From the NCBI GenBank assembly GCA_020638905.1, contig JACKHP010000006.1, positions 142,989-206,988 on the forward strand: 64,000 bases of DNA, read 5' to 3'. Positions within the stretch are counted from its first letter, which is position 1, and each line of letters begins with the position of its first letter. The DNA comes from Planctomycetota bacterium (GTDB lineage: Bacteria; Planctomycetota; B15-G4). The notes below the pieces were generated by a model. It searched no databases and was not told the DNA's origin. It saw nothing but the letters and a program-made list of their open reading frames with translations. This document shows positions 50,564 to 61,534 of the stretch, piece after piece. Both the position numbers and the translations under genes were made by a program.

Positions 50564-51466
50564 ATGACGCGCGCGACGACGACCCTTCTCGACGAATGGC
50601 TGGCCGAGCTCGAGCACGGGCGGCAGTACAGCCCGCACACGATCCGCGCCTACCGCGGCGACGTGGGCACCATGCTGGCCTTCGCCGCGACGCAGGACGT
50701 CCACGACCCGCGGCAGGTGGACACGCTGCTGCTGCGCGAGTGGCTGGCCGAACTCGACGCGCCCGAACGCACCACGCTGGCGCGCAAGCAGGCGGCGCTG
50801 CGCGGCTTCTTCGGATGGCTGCGGCGGCGTGGCGACGTCGAGCGCAACCCCGCCGCGGCGCTGCGCACCCCGCGCAAGGGACGTCCCCTGCCGCGCGCCC
50901 TCGACCGTCCGAAGGTCGAGCGCCTGCTGGCCGCGCCCCAGGGCGACGGACGCGCCGAGCTGCGCGACCGCGCGCTGCTCGAGACGCTCTACTCGTCGGG
51001 CATGCGCGTGGCCGAGTGCGCGGCGCTCGACGTCGACGACCTCGACCTGGCCGACGGCTCCGTGCGCGTGCTCGGCAAGGGACGCAAGGAGCGCGTGACC
51101 TTCCTGGGCGGCCCGTGCCGCGACGCGCTGCTCGCGTGGCTGCGCGAACGCGCCGCCGTGCTGGCCGAGAAGCGCAAGACCGGCGAGCCCGCGCTGTTCG
51201 TGAACTTCCGCGACGGCGGGCGTCTCACCACGCGCAGCATCGAGCGCGTCGTCTCGGCCCGCGCGCGACAGGCCGAGCTTCCGTCCGACGTCTCGCCGCA
51301 CGTCCTGCGGCACAGCTTCGCGACGCACATGCTCGACGGCGGCGCCGACCTGCGCGTGGTGCAGGAGATGCTGGGCCACGCCAGCCTCAGCTCGACGCAG
51401 GTCTACACCCACGTCTCGATCCACCGGCTGGTCGACGTGCACCGGCGCACGCACCCGCGCGCCTGA
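50564..51466 (+). CDS. xerC: XerC/XerD-type tyrosine recombinase
   Basis: The 300-residue recombinase resolves chromosome dimers at dif with its XerD-type partner. The N-terminal SAM-like domain begins LLDEWLAELEHGRQYSPHTI. The catalytic set is complete: Arg in SSGMRVAE, Lys in GKGRKERV, HxxR in SPHVLRHSF, His in LGHASLSST and the nucleophile in TQVYTHV. Size and motifs match housekeeping Xer proteins; no direct repeats, tRNA or cargo surround it. Whether it is XerC or XerD cannot be fixed. The convergent histidine kinase gene ends 18 nt after it. Confidence 0.9.
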   Translation: MTRATTTLLDEWLAELEHGRQYSPHTIRAYRGDVGTMLAFAATQDVHDPRQVDTLLLREWLAELDAPERTTLARKQAALRGFFGWLRRRGDVERNPAAALRTPRKGRPLPRALDRPKVERLLAAPQGDGRAELRDRALLETLYSSGMRVAECAALDVDDLDLADGSVRVLGKGRKERVTFLGGPCRDALLAWLRERAAVLAEKRKTGEPALFVNFRDGGRLTTRSIERVVSARARQAELPSDVSPHVLRHSFATHMLDGGADLRVVQEMLGHASLSSTQVYTHVSIHRLVDVHRRTHPRA

Positions 51467-51484
51467 GGCGCGCCGCCGGGGGCG

Positions 51485-53833
<2,349 letters not shown>

Positions 53834-54063
53834 GCGGATCTTGAGGCAGGCAGGGAGGTGACGTCCCGGCGGGGCTCCGGGTCACTCGGGACATCCATCG
53901 GCCGGCACGCCACCCGCACTGGACACCGAACCGGTCGGCCGCCCTCGGCGCGACGTCCCCGAGGGACCTGGCGAGGGCGCCCCCGAGGCTGCGAGCGGCG
54001 CGTCCGGCGGCCGTGCGAGGACGTCCCCGGGACGGCCGGGCGCGCCTTTCTCGGACGCATCTC

Positions 54064-54093
54064 TTGGATGTCGGCGGCCCGGAGGCCTATCGT
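54064..54093 (+). promoter_or_regulatory. Promoter of the ClC channel gene
   Basis: TTGGAT (54064-54069) and TATCGT (54088-54093) lie 18 bp apart. The -10 ends 10 nt before the ATG, so the leader would be about 0-4 nt, and no ribosome site fits in it. Confidence 0.4.
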
Positions 54094-54103
54094 CCACTCC
54101 CCC

Positions 54104-55957
54104 ATGAGCCGAACACCGCGCGTCCTCCACCGCCTCCACCGCACGATGCTGCACGGTCTGGCGCGCTTCTCGCGGCTCGTGGGCGGCGAATCGACCACGC
54201 TCATCGGGCTCGGCGTGCTGACCGGCGTGGTGGCCGGCCTGGCGGCGGTGCTGTTCGTGATGCTCGTGCGCGGGGTGAACACCCTGGTCTGGGCCTGGCA
54301 GCTCGGCTGGGAGGACATCACCCCGGCCGACGCCCTGGTCGAGCACACCGGGGGACTGGCCCACGAGGTCGCCCCCCACCTGCTGGTCGACCTGCCGCCG
54401 TGGTACCCGCTGGCCGTGGTGCCGGTGGGCATGATGGCCGTGGTCTGGTTCGTGCGCCGCTTCTCCCCCGAGGCCGGCGGTCACGGCGTGCCCGAGGTCA
54501 TGGGAGCGGTGGCTCAGCGCAGCGGCCTCATGAAGGGCCGCGTGGGCTGGGTCAAGCTGGTCGCCTCGTCGGTGAACATCGGCATGGGCGGCTCGGTCGG
54601 CAAGGAGGGGCCGATCGTGCAGGTGGGCGCCGCCTTCGGGTCGGTCATCGGCCGCTTCTTCGGCATGCACGGACGGCCGATGCGCACCCTCGTCGGCTGC
54701 GGCGCGGCGGCGGGCATCGCGGCGGTCTTCAACGCGCCCATCGCCGGGGTGCTGTTCGCGCTCGAGATCATCATCGGCAGCTACAACCTGACCTCGTTCG
54801 CGCCCGTGCTCATCGCGTCGGTGGCGGGCGCGGTCACGTCGCGCGAGTTCCTGGGCGCCGAGTCGGCCTTCGCCATCCCGGCCTCGCTGCGCCAGGGACT
54901 CACGATCGCGACGCCCTGGGAGTTCGCCGCCTACGCGCTGCTGGGCCTGCTGATCGGCGTGATCTCGGTGGGCTTCACGCGCTTCATGGCCTTCACCGAG
55001 TCGACCATCCATCGCTGGAAGGCGTCGATCTTCGTCAAGGCCGCGCTGACCGGTCTCGCCGTGGGCGGCCTGGGACTGCTCCTGCCGCGCATCCTGGGGG
55101 AAGGTCACCACACGATGACCGAGGCGCTGCTCGCCGACAGCTCGCTGCTGCCCTGGAAGCTGCTGCTCGCCCTCGGTCTGCTCAAGACGCTGGCCACCGT
55201 GCTGACCATCGGCGGCGGCGGCTCGGGCGGCGTCTTCGCGCCGTCGCTGTTCGTGGGCGCGGTGCTCGGCGCGGCCTTCGGGCAGGCGCTCGAGCTGCTC
55301 TTCCCCGGCAGCGTCGGCAGCTCGGGCGCCTACGCGCTGGCGGGCATGGCGGCCATCCTGGCGGGGACGGCCCACGCGCCGATGACCGGCATCCTGCTGC
55401 TGTTCGAGATGAGCGACAACTACCTGCTCATCCTGCCGCTCATGACGAGCTCGGTGCTCGCGTACGTGGTCGCGGCGCGCATGTTCCCCGAGTCGATCTA
55501 CACGCTGCCGCTCTCGCGCAAGGGCGTCGTGCTGCGCGACCGCGAGGACACCGCCCTGCTGCGTCGGTTGCGCGTGGCCGACGCGATGCAGCCGCCGATG
55601 GACGCCATCCCCGAGACGGCCACGTTCAACCGCATCGTGCGGCGGCTGCTGCAGTCCGACCAGCACGACTTCCCGGTGGTCGACGCCGAGGGACGCCTGA
55701 CCGGCGCCATCTCGCTCGACGACGTGCGCGAGTTCCTGCGCGAGGACCAGCTCGACATGCTGCTGCTGGCCCGCGACTGCGCCCACCCGGTCGAGACGGT
55801 CACGCCGCGCACGACGCTGCTCGAGGCGATGGAGTTCTTCGACCACCACTACACCTACGAGATCCCGGTGGTGCAGGACGGACGCCTGGTCGGCTCGCTG
55901 CGCCGCAGCTCCGTGCTGCGCACCTATCGCCGCGCCCTCGTGGCCGAGCACGGATGA
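54104..55957 (+). CDS. ClC-family chloride channel/transporter with CBS domains
   Basis: The 617-residue protein moves chloride across the inner membrane, by channel or proton exchange. The ClC core (about 25-450) shows the signature segments GHGVPEVMGA, GGSVGKEGPIVQVGA and GGGSGGVFAPSLF; the first contains the GxxxP selectivity turn. The proton-pathway glutamates cannot be judged with confidence here. Two CBS domains occupy about 470-605 (VADAMQPPMDAIPETATFN, then HPVETVTPRTTLLEAMEFF) and would sense nucleotides. Its TGA overlaps the ATG of the methyltransferase gene by 4 nt. A near-leaderless promoter is likely. Confidence 0.93.
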   Translation: MSRTPRVLHRLHRTMLHGLARFSRLVGGESTTLIGLGVLTGVVAGLAAVLFVMLVRGVNTLVWAWQLGWEDITPADALVEHTGGLAHEVAPHLLVDLPPWYPLAVVPVGMMAVVWFVRRFSPEAGGHGVPEVMGAVAQRSGLMKGRVGWVKLVASSVNIGMGGSVGKEGPIVQVGAAFGSVIGRFFGMHGRPMRTLVGCGAAAGIAAVFNAPIAGVLFALEIIIGSYNLTSFAPVLIASVAGAVTSREFLGAESAFAIPASLRQGLTIATPWEFAAYALLGLLIGVISVGFTRFMAFTESTIHRWKASIFVKAALTGLAVGGLGLLLPRILGEGHHTMTEALLADSSLLPWKLLLALGLLKTLATVLTIGGGGSGGVFAPSLFVGAVLGAAFGQALELLFPGSVGSSGAYALAGMAAILAGTAHAPMTGILLLFEMSDNYLLILPLMTSSVLAYVVAARMFPESIYTLPLSRKGVVLRDREDTALLRRLRVADAMQPPMDAIPETATFNRIVRRLLQSDQHDFPVVDAEGRLTGAISLDDVREFLREDQLDMLLLARDCAHPVETVTPRTTLLEAMEFFDHHYTYEIPVVQDGRLVGSLRRSSVLRTYRRALVAEHG

Positions 55958-56715
55958 CGCGGCCCATGGGCGTCCTGCCGCCCGACGCCGACGGGCGCAC
56001 GCTCAACGACCCGCTCGACGAGCACGTGCTCGAGCGTCTGCTGGGGCTCGTCGAGGCCGACGCGCAGGGCTGCGTGCTCGACGTGGGCTGCGGACGCGGC
56101 GCCATGCTCGAACGCATCCTGGCGCGGCTGCCCTGCCGCGCGATCGGCGTCGACCCGCGCGACGACGAGCTGCGCCGCGCGCGCGAGCGGCTGCTGCGCT
56201 TCGGGACGCGCGTCACCCTGCACGCCGCGCGCTGGGACGAGCTCGCGCCACGTCCGGCGGCCGGCTCGCTCGACGCGGCCGTGTGCGTCGGCGCCAGCCA
56301 CGCCTTCGCCGACGGACGCGACGCGCTGCCGGCGGCCTGCGCCGCGCTGGGCGCGCTGCTGCGTCCCGGCGGACTGTTGCTGCTGGGCGAGGGCTTCTGG
56401 CGCCGCACGCCCGACCCCGAGTACCTGGCCGCGACGGGGATGCACGCCGACGAGCTGCGCGCGCATGCCGAGAACGTGGCCGTGGGCGAGGCGGCCGGGC
56501 TCGTCCCGCTCGCGGCCGTGACGAGCAGCGAACAGGCCTTCGACCTGTTCGAGAGCGCCTTCTGGACCGAGGCCGAGACCGCCCTGGCGCGCGCGCCCGA
56601 CGATCCCGCGGCGCGCGCGCGCGCCGAGCACGTGCGCCGCTGGCGCGACGCCTACCTGCGCTGGGGCCGCGTGACGATGGGCTTCGCGCTGTACGTCTTC
56701 CGCGCACCGGGCTGA
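55954..56715 (+). CDS. SAM-dependent methyltransferase
   Basis: The 253-residue enzyme has the class I methyltransferase core: motif I VLDVGCGRG near residue 42, then AIGVDPRDDEL, a post-I acidic motif and LLRPGGLLLLGEGFW. The substrate is unknown; it is small-molecule type rather than DNA or RNA by its motifs, as no DPPY or PC motif is present. It starts within the TGA of the ClC gene (ATGA), so the pair is coupled, without an obvious functional link. The 194 nt after it hold only a possible TACCCT -10 (56862-56867) for the next gene. Confidence 0.85.
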   Translation: MTRPMGVLPPDADGRTLNDPLDEHVLERLLGLVEADAQGCVLDVGCGRGAMLERILARLPCRAIGVDPRDDELRRARERLLRFGTRVTLHAARWDELAPRPAAGSLDAAVCVGASHAFADGRDALPAACAALGALLRPGGLLLLGEGFWRRTPDPEYLAATGMHADELRAHAENVAVGEAAGLVPLAAVTSSEQAFDLFESAFWTEAETALARAPDDPAARARAEHVRRWRDAYLRWGRVTMGFALYVFRAPG

Positions 56716-56909
56716 GCCGCGCGGCACCCGACGTTGTCCAGGGACGGGCGCCGCGCGCACGGCGCGACGGACATATCGTTTCCGCGGATCGCGTGCAGAT
56801 CACGGGTCGCGCGCACGGGAAACGGGCCGTCAGCGCGACGACAGGCCGCGTACGGATGCGATACCCTGAGAGGCAATCGTCCCCCGCCGTCCCCCGAACG
56901 GGTCCCCCG

Positions 56910-58673
56910 ATGAACGTCCGACTGCAACTGCTGCGCATCGGCTTCGTGGCGCTGATCGCGGCCGTCTGGTGGGAAGGCCATCGCGTCGACGCGCCCGCGC
57001 ACCCGTCCGACGGGGTCGCGCCCTTCCGGCTGCGCGAGGTCTCGCACGAAGCGGGCCTCGACTTTCACCACGTGCCGTTCGAGCCCGACGCGCGCCTCGC
57101 GCACATCGCGCCGCAGATCGCGGGCACGGGCGCCGGCGTCTCGATCGTCGACGCCGACGGCGACGGACGCCTCGACCTGTTCGCCACGAGCTCGGGCGAC
57201 GGCTCGCCCTGCGCGCTCTACCTGAACCGCGGCGACGGCACGTTCACCGACGTGGCCGCGGCGGCCGGGCTGGCCGACCTGAACGAAGCCGGACGCAGCG
57301 CCTGCATGGGCTCGGTCTGGGCCGACATGGAGAACGACGGCGACCAGGACTGCTTCGTCTACGCCTTCGGCACCTGCCGGCTGTTCCGCAACGACGGCAA
57401 CCGCGACGGCGTCCCGCGCTTCACCGACGTCACCGACGCCGGCATCGGCCGCTGGATGAACGCCCACGCCGCCACGTGGCTCGACTACGACCGCGACGGA
57501 CGGCTCGACCTGTACGTCTGCGGCTACTTCCGCGACGGCACCGACATCTGGCACCTGACCGACACGAGGATCATGCAGGACAGCTTCGAGTTCGCGGTCG
57601 ACGGCGGCACGAACCGCATGTTCCACAACCTGGGCGACGGACGCTTCGAGGAGGTCGCGCCGAAGCTCGGGCTCGACAGCAAGCGCTGGGCCTACGCGGT
57701 CGCCTCGGCCGACTTCGACGACGACGGCTGGCCCGACCTCTACGTGGCCAACGACTACGGCGCCGAGGAGCTGTACCTGAACCGCGGCGGCGAGCACTTC
57801 GAGCGGCGCCTCGGCGCCGGCCTCGAGGAGGACAGCAAGAGCGGCATGTGCGTGGCCCTCGGCGACGTCGGCAACGAGTGCCGCACCGCGATCTTCGTCA
57901 CGAACATCAGCAAGCGCGGCTTCCTCTTCCAGGGCAACAACCTGCGCCTCGACTACCTGTCCGACGCGGGGACGATGGCCGAGGTCGCCAAGGGCCAGGT
58001 GGCCGACTGCGGCTGGGCCTGGGGCGCGAGCTTCGGCGACCTCGACCTCGACGGCTGGCAGGACCTGTTCGTCTCGAACGGCTTCGTGTCGGCCGATCCC
58101 GAGCGCGAGTACTGGTACGACATGATGAAGATCTCCGGCGGCAACGGCGACGTGTTCACCGACGCAGCGCTGTGGCCGCCGATGAAGGGCGCCAGCCTCT
58201 CGGGCTTCGAGCGCTCGCGCGTCCTGCACAACCTGGGCGACGCGCGCTTCGTCGACGTGGCCGAGCAGGTCGGCGTCGACGACCGGCTCGACGGACGCGC
58301 CGTGGCCATGGGCGACCTGTTCGACGACGGCACCCTGGCCGTGGTCGTGGCGAACCAGAAGGGCCCGCTCCTGCTCTACCGCAACACAAAGGTCCCCGGA
58401 CGGCACTGGATCGAGTTCGAGCTGCAGGGCACGACGAGCAACCGCGACGCCCTCGGCGCGCGCCTCGACGTGCACTTCGGCGACAACGTCCAGAGACACT
58501 TCGTCACGGCGGCGCGCGGCTTCTGCGCGCAGAACGGCAAGCGCATCCACGTGGGCCTGGGCGACGCGACGAAGGTCTCGCGCGTCGACATCCGCTGGCC
58601 GTCGGGACGCGAAGAGACGCTCACCGACCTCGACGTCGACAGCATCCAGCACCTCGTGGAGCCGCAGCCTTGA
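56910..58673 (+). CDS. CRTAC1/UnbV-type protein (FG-GAP repeats plus ASPIC/UnbV domain)
   Basis: The 587-residue protein begins with a membrane-anchor or signal segment (about 8-24). It has several Asp-rich FG-GAP loops (DADGDGRLD, DYDRDGRLD, DFDDDGWPD, DLDLDGWQD). The C-terminal about 80 residues fit the ASPIC/UnbV domain (RNTKVPGRHWIEFELQGTTSN is split by a turn; VDIRWPSGREETLTDL). The next gene begins inside its TGA (TTGA) and encodes an UnbU-like membrane protein. The UnbV-UnbU pairing is known from the pre-core of enediyne clusters, but no polyketide genes are present here. The function is unknown in all contexts. Confidence 0.88.
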   Translation: MNVRLQLLRIGFVALIAAVWWEGHRVDAPAHPSDGVAPFRLREVSHEAGLDFHHVPFEPDARLAHIAPQIAGTGAGVSIVDADGDGRLDLFATSSGDGSPCALYLNRGDGTFTDVAAAAGLADLNEAGRSACMGSVWADMENDGDQDCFVYAFGTCRLFRNDGNRDGVPRFTDVTDAGIGRWMNAHAATWLDYDRDGRLDLYVCGYFRDGTDIWHLTDTRIMQDSFEFAVDGGTNRMFHNLGDGRFEEVAPKLGLDSKRWAYAVASADFDDDGWPDLYVANDYGAEELYLNRGGEHFERRLGAGLEEDSKSGMCVALGDVGNECRTAIFVTNISKRGFLFQGNNLRLDYLSDAGTMAEVAKGQVADCGWAWGASFGDLDLDGWQDLFVSNGFVSADPEREYWYDMMKISGGNGDVFTDAALWPPMKGASLSGFERSRVLHNLGDARFVDVAEQVGVDDRLDGRAVAMGDLFDDGTLAVVVANQKGPLLLYRNTKVPGRHWIEFELQGTTSNRDALGARLDVHFGDNVQRHFVTAARGFCAQNGKRIHVGLGDATKVSRVDIRWPSGREETLTDLDVDSIQHLVEPQP

Positions 58674-59548
58674 GCACCGCCGCCGCCCCCGCGACCCGTC
58701 CCACCGGGCTGGCCGCGTTCACCACGCCGAAGCACCTCATCGCGGGACTCATCGCGCTGATCCTGGTCATCGGCGAGTGGCAGTACGGCGTGCTGGGCGG
58801 CTACGAGCGCCTCGCCATCGCGCTCGGCACGTGCATGCTGACCGAGTTCGTGCTCTCGCTCTGGATCCTGGGCAAGCGTCCGGTGTCGCTGCTCTCGCCC
58901 TTCATCAGCGGCAACAGCATCGCCCTGCTGCTCAAGCCGCAGGAGGGCCTGCTGTGGCCCTTCGCCGCCTGCGCGGTGCTCTCGATCGCGGGCAAGTACG
59001 TGCTGCGCTTCAAGGGCCGCCACCTCTGGAACCCGACCAACTTCGGCGTGGCCATGATGCTGCTCATCGCGGCCCCCAAGACGGCCATCCTGGGACACGA
59101 GTGGGGCAACGACCTGCGCGTGAACCTCGTCATCTGGGCCATCGGACTGGTCGTCGTGCGGCGCGCGCGCCTGCTGCACGTGACCGCGGCGTACGTGCTC
59201 ACGTTCTTCGCGCTGGCCTGGCCGCGCGCGCTGCTCGCGGGCGTCCCGTACATGACCGAGGTGGCGCCGATCACCGGGCCGATGTACCAGCTCTTCGTGT
59301 TCTTCATGATCACCGACCCGCCCACCACGCTGCCCAGCTTCAAGGGACGCCTGCTGGTCGCCGTGCTGATCGGCGTGGTCGAGTGCCTGCTGCGCATGTC
59401 GATCGACATGCACTGGGCCTGGGCCCAGCCGTTCGCCCCCGCGCCCGCCTTCTACGCGCTCTTCAGCGTGGGACCGATCGCGCTCATCATCCAGCGCAGT
59501 CGCGCGGCGAAGCGCGCGCCGGCGACGGCGCGGCCCGCGACGGCCTGA
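58670..59548 (+). CDS. UnbU-like membrane protein (NqrB/RnfD family)
   Basis: The 292-residue protein has eight or so membrane segments and resembles the NQR2/RnfD/RnfE family: SPFISGNSIALLLKPQEG, then KGRHLWNPTNFGVAMMLL and FFMITDPPTTLPS. In NqrB and RnfD the conserved S/T-G-A-T region carries a covalently bound FMN; I do not see that SGAT motif here, so an electron-transfer role is unproven. The start is a TTG at 58670 overlapping the UnbV stop (TTGA); no ATG or GTG gives this N-terminus. The rest of an Nqr or Rnf operon is absent. With the preceding gene it forms the UnbV-UnbU pair. Confidence 0.8.
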   Translation: MSTAAAPATRPTGLAAFTTPKHLIAGLIALILVIGEWQYGVLGGYERLAIALGTCMLTEFVLSLWILGKRPVSLLSPFISGNSIALLLKPQEGLLWPFAACAVLSIAGKYVLRFKGRHLWNPTNFGVAMMLLIAAPKTAILGHEWGNDLRVNLVIWAIGLVVVRRARLLHVTAAYVLTFFALAWPRALLAGVPYMTEVAPITGPMYQLFVFFMITDPPTTLPSFKGRLLVAVLIGVVECLLRMSIDMHWAWAQPFAPAPAFYALFSVGPIALIIQRSRAAKRAPATARPATA

Positions 59549-59555
59549 GGCCCGC

Positions 59556-59723
59556 TCAGGCCTTCTCCTGCGGACCGTCGAGGTAGCGGCCGAGCACGAA
59601 GACCATCGCGCCCACGGCCAGGCCGCCGAACTCGAAGGTCATGTCGGACACGACGAGCGAGCGGATGAAGACCACCGTGACGACGGCGAGTCCGATGGCC
59701 TGCAGGAGACGTCCGGGAGACAT
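59556..59723 (-). CDS. Small membrane protein
   Basis: The 55-residue protein starts MSPGRLLQAIGLAVVTVVFI and has two hydrophobic segments (about 8-22 and 30-44). It ends with a short charged tail (YLDGPQEKA). No family is recognised and no good ribosome site precedes the ATG at 59723. It is convergent with the UnbU gene, whose stop lies 7 nt away, and follows the TPR gene in the same direction without coupling. Confidence 0.5.
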   Translation of the reverse strand: MSPGRLLQAIGLAVVTVVFIRSLVVSDMTFEFGGLAVGAMVFVLGRYLDGPQEKA

Positions 59724-59842
59724 CCCGCGAGTGTAGTCGGCGCGAGGTGCGCGACGGAAGCGCCCGCGACACGCCGGCACGCGCGCGCACGCAGGCGTCG
59801 CCGCGAGCGGCGCGCGCCGCGCGCGTCACACGCAGCCCCGCG

Positions 59843-61402
59843 TCAGCGTCCCAGGCGCGCGGCCACGCGGGCGCGTTCGCGCGCGAGCTCCTGGGTCGCG
59901 GGACCCTCCGACGCCACGGCCGCCAGGGCCTCGTCGAGGACGTCCAGCGCCGCGTCGAGGTGGCCCTCCTGCTCGTGCGTCTCGGCCATCAGCAGCCAGC
60001 CCGCGGCGTCGGCCCGCAGACGTCCCGCGAGCAGGCCGGTGAGCAGCGCGACCCCGCGCTCGGTGTCGTGCAGCGCGGGACCTCTTGCGCGCAGCAGGAT
60101 CTGCGCCTGGGCCAGCGCGACCTTGGGATCGGAGGCGTCGCCGTCGAGCACCGACTGGGCGCGGTCGCGCGCCAGATCCCACGCGCCGTGCTGCTCGTGC
60201 AGCAGCACGAGGCGCACCACCGCCTGGGGATCGAGGGCCGCCAGCGCGAATGCCGCGTCGAGCTCGGCGCGCGCGTCGTCGTCCCGTCCGGCGTCGAGGT
60301 CGAGCAGGCCGAGCAGCGCGTGCGCCCGCCCGAGGGTCGGCTCGGTCTCGATCGCCTCCTCGTAGGCCAGGCGCGCGCCGTCGAGGTCGCCCAGGCCGTC
60401 GAGCGCCTCGCCGTAGTTCTGCAGCACGAGCGCGTGGTCCCACGCGGGGCCGTCCATGACCGACAGCGCGCGCTCGAACTGGCGCCGGGCCTCGGGCAGC
60501 CGGTGCAGCTCGAGCAGCGCCGAGCCGAGGTTCGCGGCGATCCAGGGGTTCTTCGGATCGGCGTGCTGGGCGCGCCGATAGCACTCGACCGCCTCGTCGC
60601 CGCGGTCGAGGTCGCGCAGCACGTGTCCCAGCGCCACCTCGAGGCCGGGGTCGCCGGGACGCGCCTCGAGCGCCGTGCGGAACGCGCGCTCTGCCATGTC
60701 GTACTCACCGGCCGCCGAGTACAGCCGTCCCAGCCCGTGGTGCGCCTCGGCGTCGGACGGATCGAGCGTGACCGCCTGCAGGAAGGCGTCGTACGAGCGG
60801 TCCCAGTGGCCGGCCTCGAGCTCCATGAGGCCCAGGCTGGTCCAGTGGCGGGCCTGGTCGGGCTCCAGCTCGACCACGCGCCCGAGGATCTCGACCGCCG
60901 GCCCCAGCGCGCCGCGCTCGTACTGCACGCGCGCCAGCACCGAGAGCGTCGAGGGGTCGCCGGGATCGAGTTCGGCGGCGCGCGCGAGCGACGCGGCCGA
61001 CTCGTCCAGCCGACCCAGGTCGAGCAGCGCCACGCCCTGCAGGAACAGGCCCAGCGTGCTCGCGTCGTCGAGTTCGAGCGCCCGCGTGGCGAGATCGTAG
61101 GCGGTCTGCGGGTCCTCGGACGAGAGCGCGTGCGCCGAGTCGGTGAGCAGCGTGAGGCGCTCGCTGTCGGCGCGCGTGGGCGAGCGCACGGACGCCGCCG
61201 CGCGCGGCGGCGCGGAGTCGCGCGCGAGGGCGGTCAGCGCCGCGTCGTCGTCCGCGGGCCGGTCCTCGCCGGGGAGCAGCACGACGGAGGCCTCGCCGAC
61301 CGCCGCGTCCGTGGCCGGCCGCGGGGGTGCGGTCGGATCGCCGGGCGCCGAGCACGCCAGCAGCAGCGGCAGCACGAGGGTCGTGAGCACGGTGGGAGCC
61401 AA
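59843..61402 (-). CDS. TPR-repeat lipoprotein
   Basis: The 519-residue protein has a signal peptide and lipobox (LVLPLLLACSA). From about residue 95 to 500 it consists of some ten tetratricopeptide repeats, for example GVALLDLGRLDESAASLARA, GLGRLYSAAGEYDMAERAF and NYGEALDGLGDLDGARLAYE. It is probably an envelope scaffold. The start is a TTG at 61402 with GGAGG 8 nt upstream; the alternative GTG 12 nt later has no such site. It diverges from the 61535 gene with 132 nt between them. Confidence 0.85.
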   Translation of the reverse strand: MAPTVLTTLVLPLLLACSAPGDPTAPPRPATDAAVGEASVVLLPGEDRPADDDAALTALARDSAPPRAAASVRSPTRADSERLTLLTDSAHALSSEDPQTAYDLATRALELDDASTLGLFLQGVALLDLGRLDESAASLARAAELDPGDPSTLSVLARVQYERGALGPAVEILGRVVELEPDQARHWTSLGLMELEAGHWDRSYDAFLQAVTLDPSDAEAHHGLGRLYSAAGEYDMAERAFRTALEARPGDPGLEVALGHVLRDLDRGDEAVECYRRAQHADPKNPWIAANLGSALLELHRLPEARRQFERALSVMDGPAWDHALVLQNYGEALDGLGDLDGARLAYEEAIETEPTLGRAHALLGLLDLDAGRDDDARAELDAAFALAALDPQAVVRLVLLHEQHGAWDLARDRAQSVLDGDASDPKVALAQAQILLRARGPALHDTERGVALLTGLLAGRLRADAAGWLLMAETHEQEGHLDAALDVLDEALAAVASEGPATQELARERARVAARLGR

Positions 61403-61522
61403 GACGGGATCCTCCGGCCGGGATGCGGGCCCGTCCCCTTTCGGCCCGGCGCGGCGGGAGCCCGCAACCCGAATCGCCGGCGGCCTCGTGCGTCCCCGCG
61501 CACGCCGGACGGGCCGCGTTGG

Positions 61523-61528
61523 TAGACT
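61523..61528 (+). promoter_or_regulatory. -10 element giving a probably leaderless start at 61535
   Basis: TAGACT ends 6 nt before the GTG at 61535. With the usual -10 to start spacing the transcript would begin at the start codon. No Shine-Dalgarno is present between them. Confidence 0.35.
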
Positions 61529-61534
61529 CCCGCG

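Noticed and set aside
50564..51466. A second mobile-element integrase
   Set aside because: Its size and motifs are those of a housekeeping Xer recombinase, and I find no flanking direct repeats, tRNA or cargo genes.
56910..59548. Enediyne biosynthesis cluster
   Set aside because: Only the UnbV and UnbU homologues are present. No polyketide synthase, thioesterase or tailoring genes lie in the window.
58670..59548. Rnf or Nqr electron-transport operon
   Set aside because: Only one subunit-like gene is present and the flavin-attachment motif expected in NqrB/RnfD is not visible.
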